Assembly: GCA_027575765.1 (NCBI GenBank)
Contig: JANBPT010000893.1
Span: forward strand, 1-19,788
DNA from: Tieghemiomyces parasiticus
Lineage: Eukaryota; Kickxellomycota; Dimargaritomycetes; Dimargaritales; Dimargaritaceae
DNA: 19,788 bases
Reading direction: 5' to 3'
The notes below the pieces were generated by a model. It made no database searches. It was not told where the DNA came from and saw only the letters and a list, made by a program, of their open reading frames with translations. Positions 17,938 to 19,788 of this stretch are shown one piece after another. Position 1 is the first letter of the stretch. Each line of letters opens with the position of its first letter. The position numbers were made by a program, and so were the translations under genes.

Positions 17938-19193
17938 TTACTCTGGGGCTCGGCCCTAGGTACTGGTCTGGTCGCAGGGTCCGTTAACTCGACGGAATCG
18001 GCCGGGTACAATGGCTCTGTCCCTTTGGTTTTGACGATGGGGTCATTTGCCTCAGCCTTAGCCCGTGCGTGCAACGTTTGCCATGTGACCTCGCTTTGGT
18101 CAATGAGCGCCGCATTAGTTTGATTATTCAGCGTAGCGGTTAGCAACGTGCGTACCGTAGCCACCAGACGAGCCACGACCTTGCTGGACCCGGTGTGGAC
18201 GGCCGGGCGGCGCAGAAGGCCGCTTACGGTCGACAGGATACCCGGTACCATTTTAGTCAGTAAACGGGGGTAGGAGCTTAGAATGTGGCCGACCAGGAGG
18301 TACTGGATCCGGGTGGCCAGCAGGCCCGATTCGGACGAGAGAGGAACAGAATCGAGGCGTTCGAGACAGTAGTGGCCAAGGAAATAGAACAGGTCGAGGG
18401 TAGGGCCGGTGGCGATCGGGAGTATAAATGGGTGAGATGAGGAGGAAGAGGGCGGGGCTGGGGCCTCCGGATCGTCGGTAGGATCATAGCTGGGGACTGG
18501 AAGCATACCCGACGAGGGTGAAGAAGAATATAACGACGGCGGTGAAGCAACGAGGGCGGGGAGTCGAAACCCGCACCCGAGGAGAAGCCACCGGTAGAGT
18601 GCGTCCAGGACAGCCAGGGCGATCCGGTCGGTTGGGATATCAGGGTTGACCAGCCCGGCCGTTGCGGGATCCTCGGTAGTCTTGGCCTTCGGCGGGCTAT
18701 CGATCGTCATGAGCAAAGTAGCGAGCGCCTGCAGTATAGACCGGTAGCACACGACGTGGACTTCACCCCGCGGTTTGATCGCCGCCGGGAGCTGAGCGGC
18801 TATCTTGAGGATGCTGAACAGACGGCTCACCAATGGTGCCGTGGTAAATTCAGCCGCTGGGCCCTGGTCGGCTAGCTGCTGCTGTTGTTCCGGATCGGAG
18901 GCTGCCATGGCCTGCAGGACGCGAAAGGTCCGTTGACACTGTACCAGCAGGCGGCTCAGCACCGTCGTGTATTCATTGACCTTGGCGGCCTCGGGGGTCA
19001 GCGCATGGTGAACCCGTGGACGGCGGTGGCGCTCACTGGCATCGCCGTCGTCGCCATCGGTCACCGGGAGTGGCACATGCCGCGTGCTGGCGAATTCCGC
19101 GATGAGTGGTAGGTAGTATTCGAAGAGGTCGCCTGTTTCCAGGCCGGCAGTGCCACCAAGGGCGTGGCTAGTGGTGGTGTTTAAGAGTGACAT
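15078..19193 (-). CDS. TTI1, Tel2-interacting protein of the TTT complex
   Basis: A single uninterrupted frame encodes 1371 residues, somewhat longer than human TTI1 (about 1090), largely through low-complexity inserts. The family match is clearest in the C-terminal third, where helical HEAT-like repeats read VVPNTREFLALINRVWPDV, then a stretch ending LGGDFMRRRFVEEVWPAW and later FHPTVQEAARRTLVTL. These parallel the TTI1 segment with 'AWPSLVHRL', 'GDFLRSRF' and 'LQEAAR'. With Tel2 and Tti2, Tti1 forms a cytoplasmic and nuclear scaffold that, together with HSP90 and R2TP, folds and stabilises PIKK kinases (TOR, Tel1/ATM, Mec1/ATR, Tra1). The first ATG in the frame is at 19193, with weak context (C at -3). 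Thirteen codons upstream only a GTG extends the frame, and an in-frame TAG lies at 19263-19265. A Ser homopolymer lies at about residues 419-432. Confidence 0.9.
17901..17936 (-). repeat. (AGT)12 microsatellite coding poly-Ser in TTI1
   Basis: Twelve perfect ACT units on the plus strand are AGT (Ser) codons in TTI1, extended by a few imperfect Ser codons. The repeat lies between PRAEPQSN and ASAKDLTW in a predicted loop between helical repeats. Length variation between isolates is likely, and indels of whole units would keep the frame. Confidence 0.9.
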
Positions 19194-19602
19194 ATGTAGA
19201 TGGCTGAGTGGGTGAATAGGAAGAGGGAGCACTAACGAGCTGTGTTTCTTCGAGTTTGCATTCTAAGGCCAAACACGAGACAATTGCCTCCCCACTGGTC
19301 ACAGTTGCTCATGAATGTGGATGGAAAAGGGACAAACCTCATGTGAAAGCCCGGTTAACACAGGTCACCTGATTGGGCCGCTTATTAAGAAGGCCAAATC
19401 ACCCAGAAACTCATATCTGGCGCAGCCAAACTTTCTTGTTTTTTTAAAAAAAAGACCAGGTCCACCATCAAGCACACAGTATTTTACCCTTTGGATTTGG
19501 GTTCGATGGCATATATACGCACTATCCATGATGGCCAGCGTAGTGATTAACATGTGATATCTGTACTTTAGTTATTTGCGACTTCGAGATAACCCCAATA
19601 TC
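19194..19602. other. TTI1 upstream region and HIS6 3' flank
   Basis: Both flanking genes are on the minus strand, so this 409-bp spacer carries the HIS6 3' end and the TTI1 promoter. On the minus strand a CCAAT box lies at 19376-19372. A T/A-rich patch (19438-19453) and a TATATAT (described separately) are also present. Open frames in it are chance. Confidence 0.5.
19511..19517 (-). promoter_or_regulatory. Possible TATA box of TTI1
   Basis: The minus strand reads GCGTATATATGCC, with TATATAT at 19517-19511, about 320 bases before the TTI1 ATG. If used, the leader would be about 290 bases, which is long for a fungus. It could instead be incidental sequence near the HIS6 3' end. Confidence 0.25.
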
Positions 19603-19788
19603 CTAAACCTCGTCACCACGGTTCCAAGCCACGCAATCGTCAAACCGGACCTGTATACCGCCAAAGATATCCAGGGCGCTGCCGAATGTGAGATCCACCC
19701 GACCGCTGGACAGCCGGTCGACGAGGGTCAGGTCAGACAAGTCGTGGGCACCACCAGCGTACGTGGTTGGGATGGGGGACCACCGACC
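19603..19788 (-). CDS. HIS6 (ProFAR isomerase), C-terminal fragment
   Basis: The last 61 residues of a gene that continues beyond the right edge. The segment [15 protein letters not shown] followed by [14 protein letters not shown] and FDDCVAWN is the C-terminal barrel end of eukaryotic HIS6. That enzyme is the 5-ProFAR (phosphoribosylformimino-AICAR ribotide) isomerase of histidine biosynthesis. The GGA and GSALDIFGG loops form phosphate-binding parts of the TIM barrel, and the plant/fungal [10 protein letters not shown] wording separates it from bacterial HisA. The stop is TAG at 19605-19603. The gene lies head to tail with TTI1, about 410 bp upstream of it. The N-terminal three quarters are outside the window, so completeness cannot be judged. 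Confidence 0.93.
   Translation of the reverse strand, partial: GRWSPIPTTYAGGAHDLSDLTLVDRLSSGRVDLTFGSALDIFGGIQVRFDDCVAWNRGDEV

Noticed and set aside
1..19788. CRISPR array, bacterial operon, phage or insertion sequence
   Set aside because: No regularly spaced direct repeats, terminal inverted repeats or transposase motifs; the confident genes are eukaryotic and one contains a spliceosomal intron.

Overview
The window looks like nuclear DNA of a fungus, probably an early-diverging lineage with GC-rich coding sequence. The evidence is a eukaryotic HIS6-type histidine-biosynthesis enzyme, a single Aurora kinase with a short GT-AG intron, a Tel2-Tti1-Tti2 complex subunit, and a fungal/metazoan G-patch protein. 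There are no bacterial operon signs, no CRISPR array, and no rRNA or tRNA gene I could support. The assignment to fungi rests on gene content and remains an inference.

Layout. Positions 1 to about 10,590 are a long stretch with no recognisable gene. It holds only modest ORFs that resemble no family I know, long G and C homopolymers, a G-quadruplex-prone patch, a perfect 16-bp TATA palindrome followed by a start-site-like sequence, and a few recurring short words. From 10,632 the density changes sharply. A G-patch protein related to SQS1/Pfa1 or GPATCH2 (10632-12224, +) faces an Aurora kinase (exons 14135-13476 and 13320-12844, -) across about 620 bp. Upstream of the kinase comes a very long intronless TTI1 (15078-19193, -). 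The right edge cuts into the C-terminus of HIS6 (19603-19788, -).

How the genes relate. They are housekeeping genes with separate jobs: activation of a splicing or ribosome-biogenesis helicase (G-patch), mitosis (Aurora), maturation of PIKK kinases such as TOR, ATM/Tel1 and ATR (TTI1), and histidine synthesis (HIS6). They share no pathway, and each has its own intergenic space. I see no operon, gene cluster or defence system, and no convincing previously undescribed system. The items most worth a second look are the gene-poor left half with its promoter-like elements, a degenerate bZIP-like ORF between the two convergent genes, the apparent absence of an R3H domain in the G-patch protein, and the enrichment of G/C homopolymers outside coding sequence.
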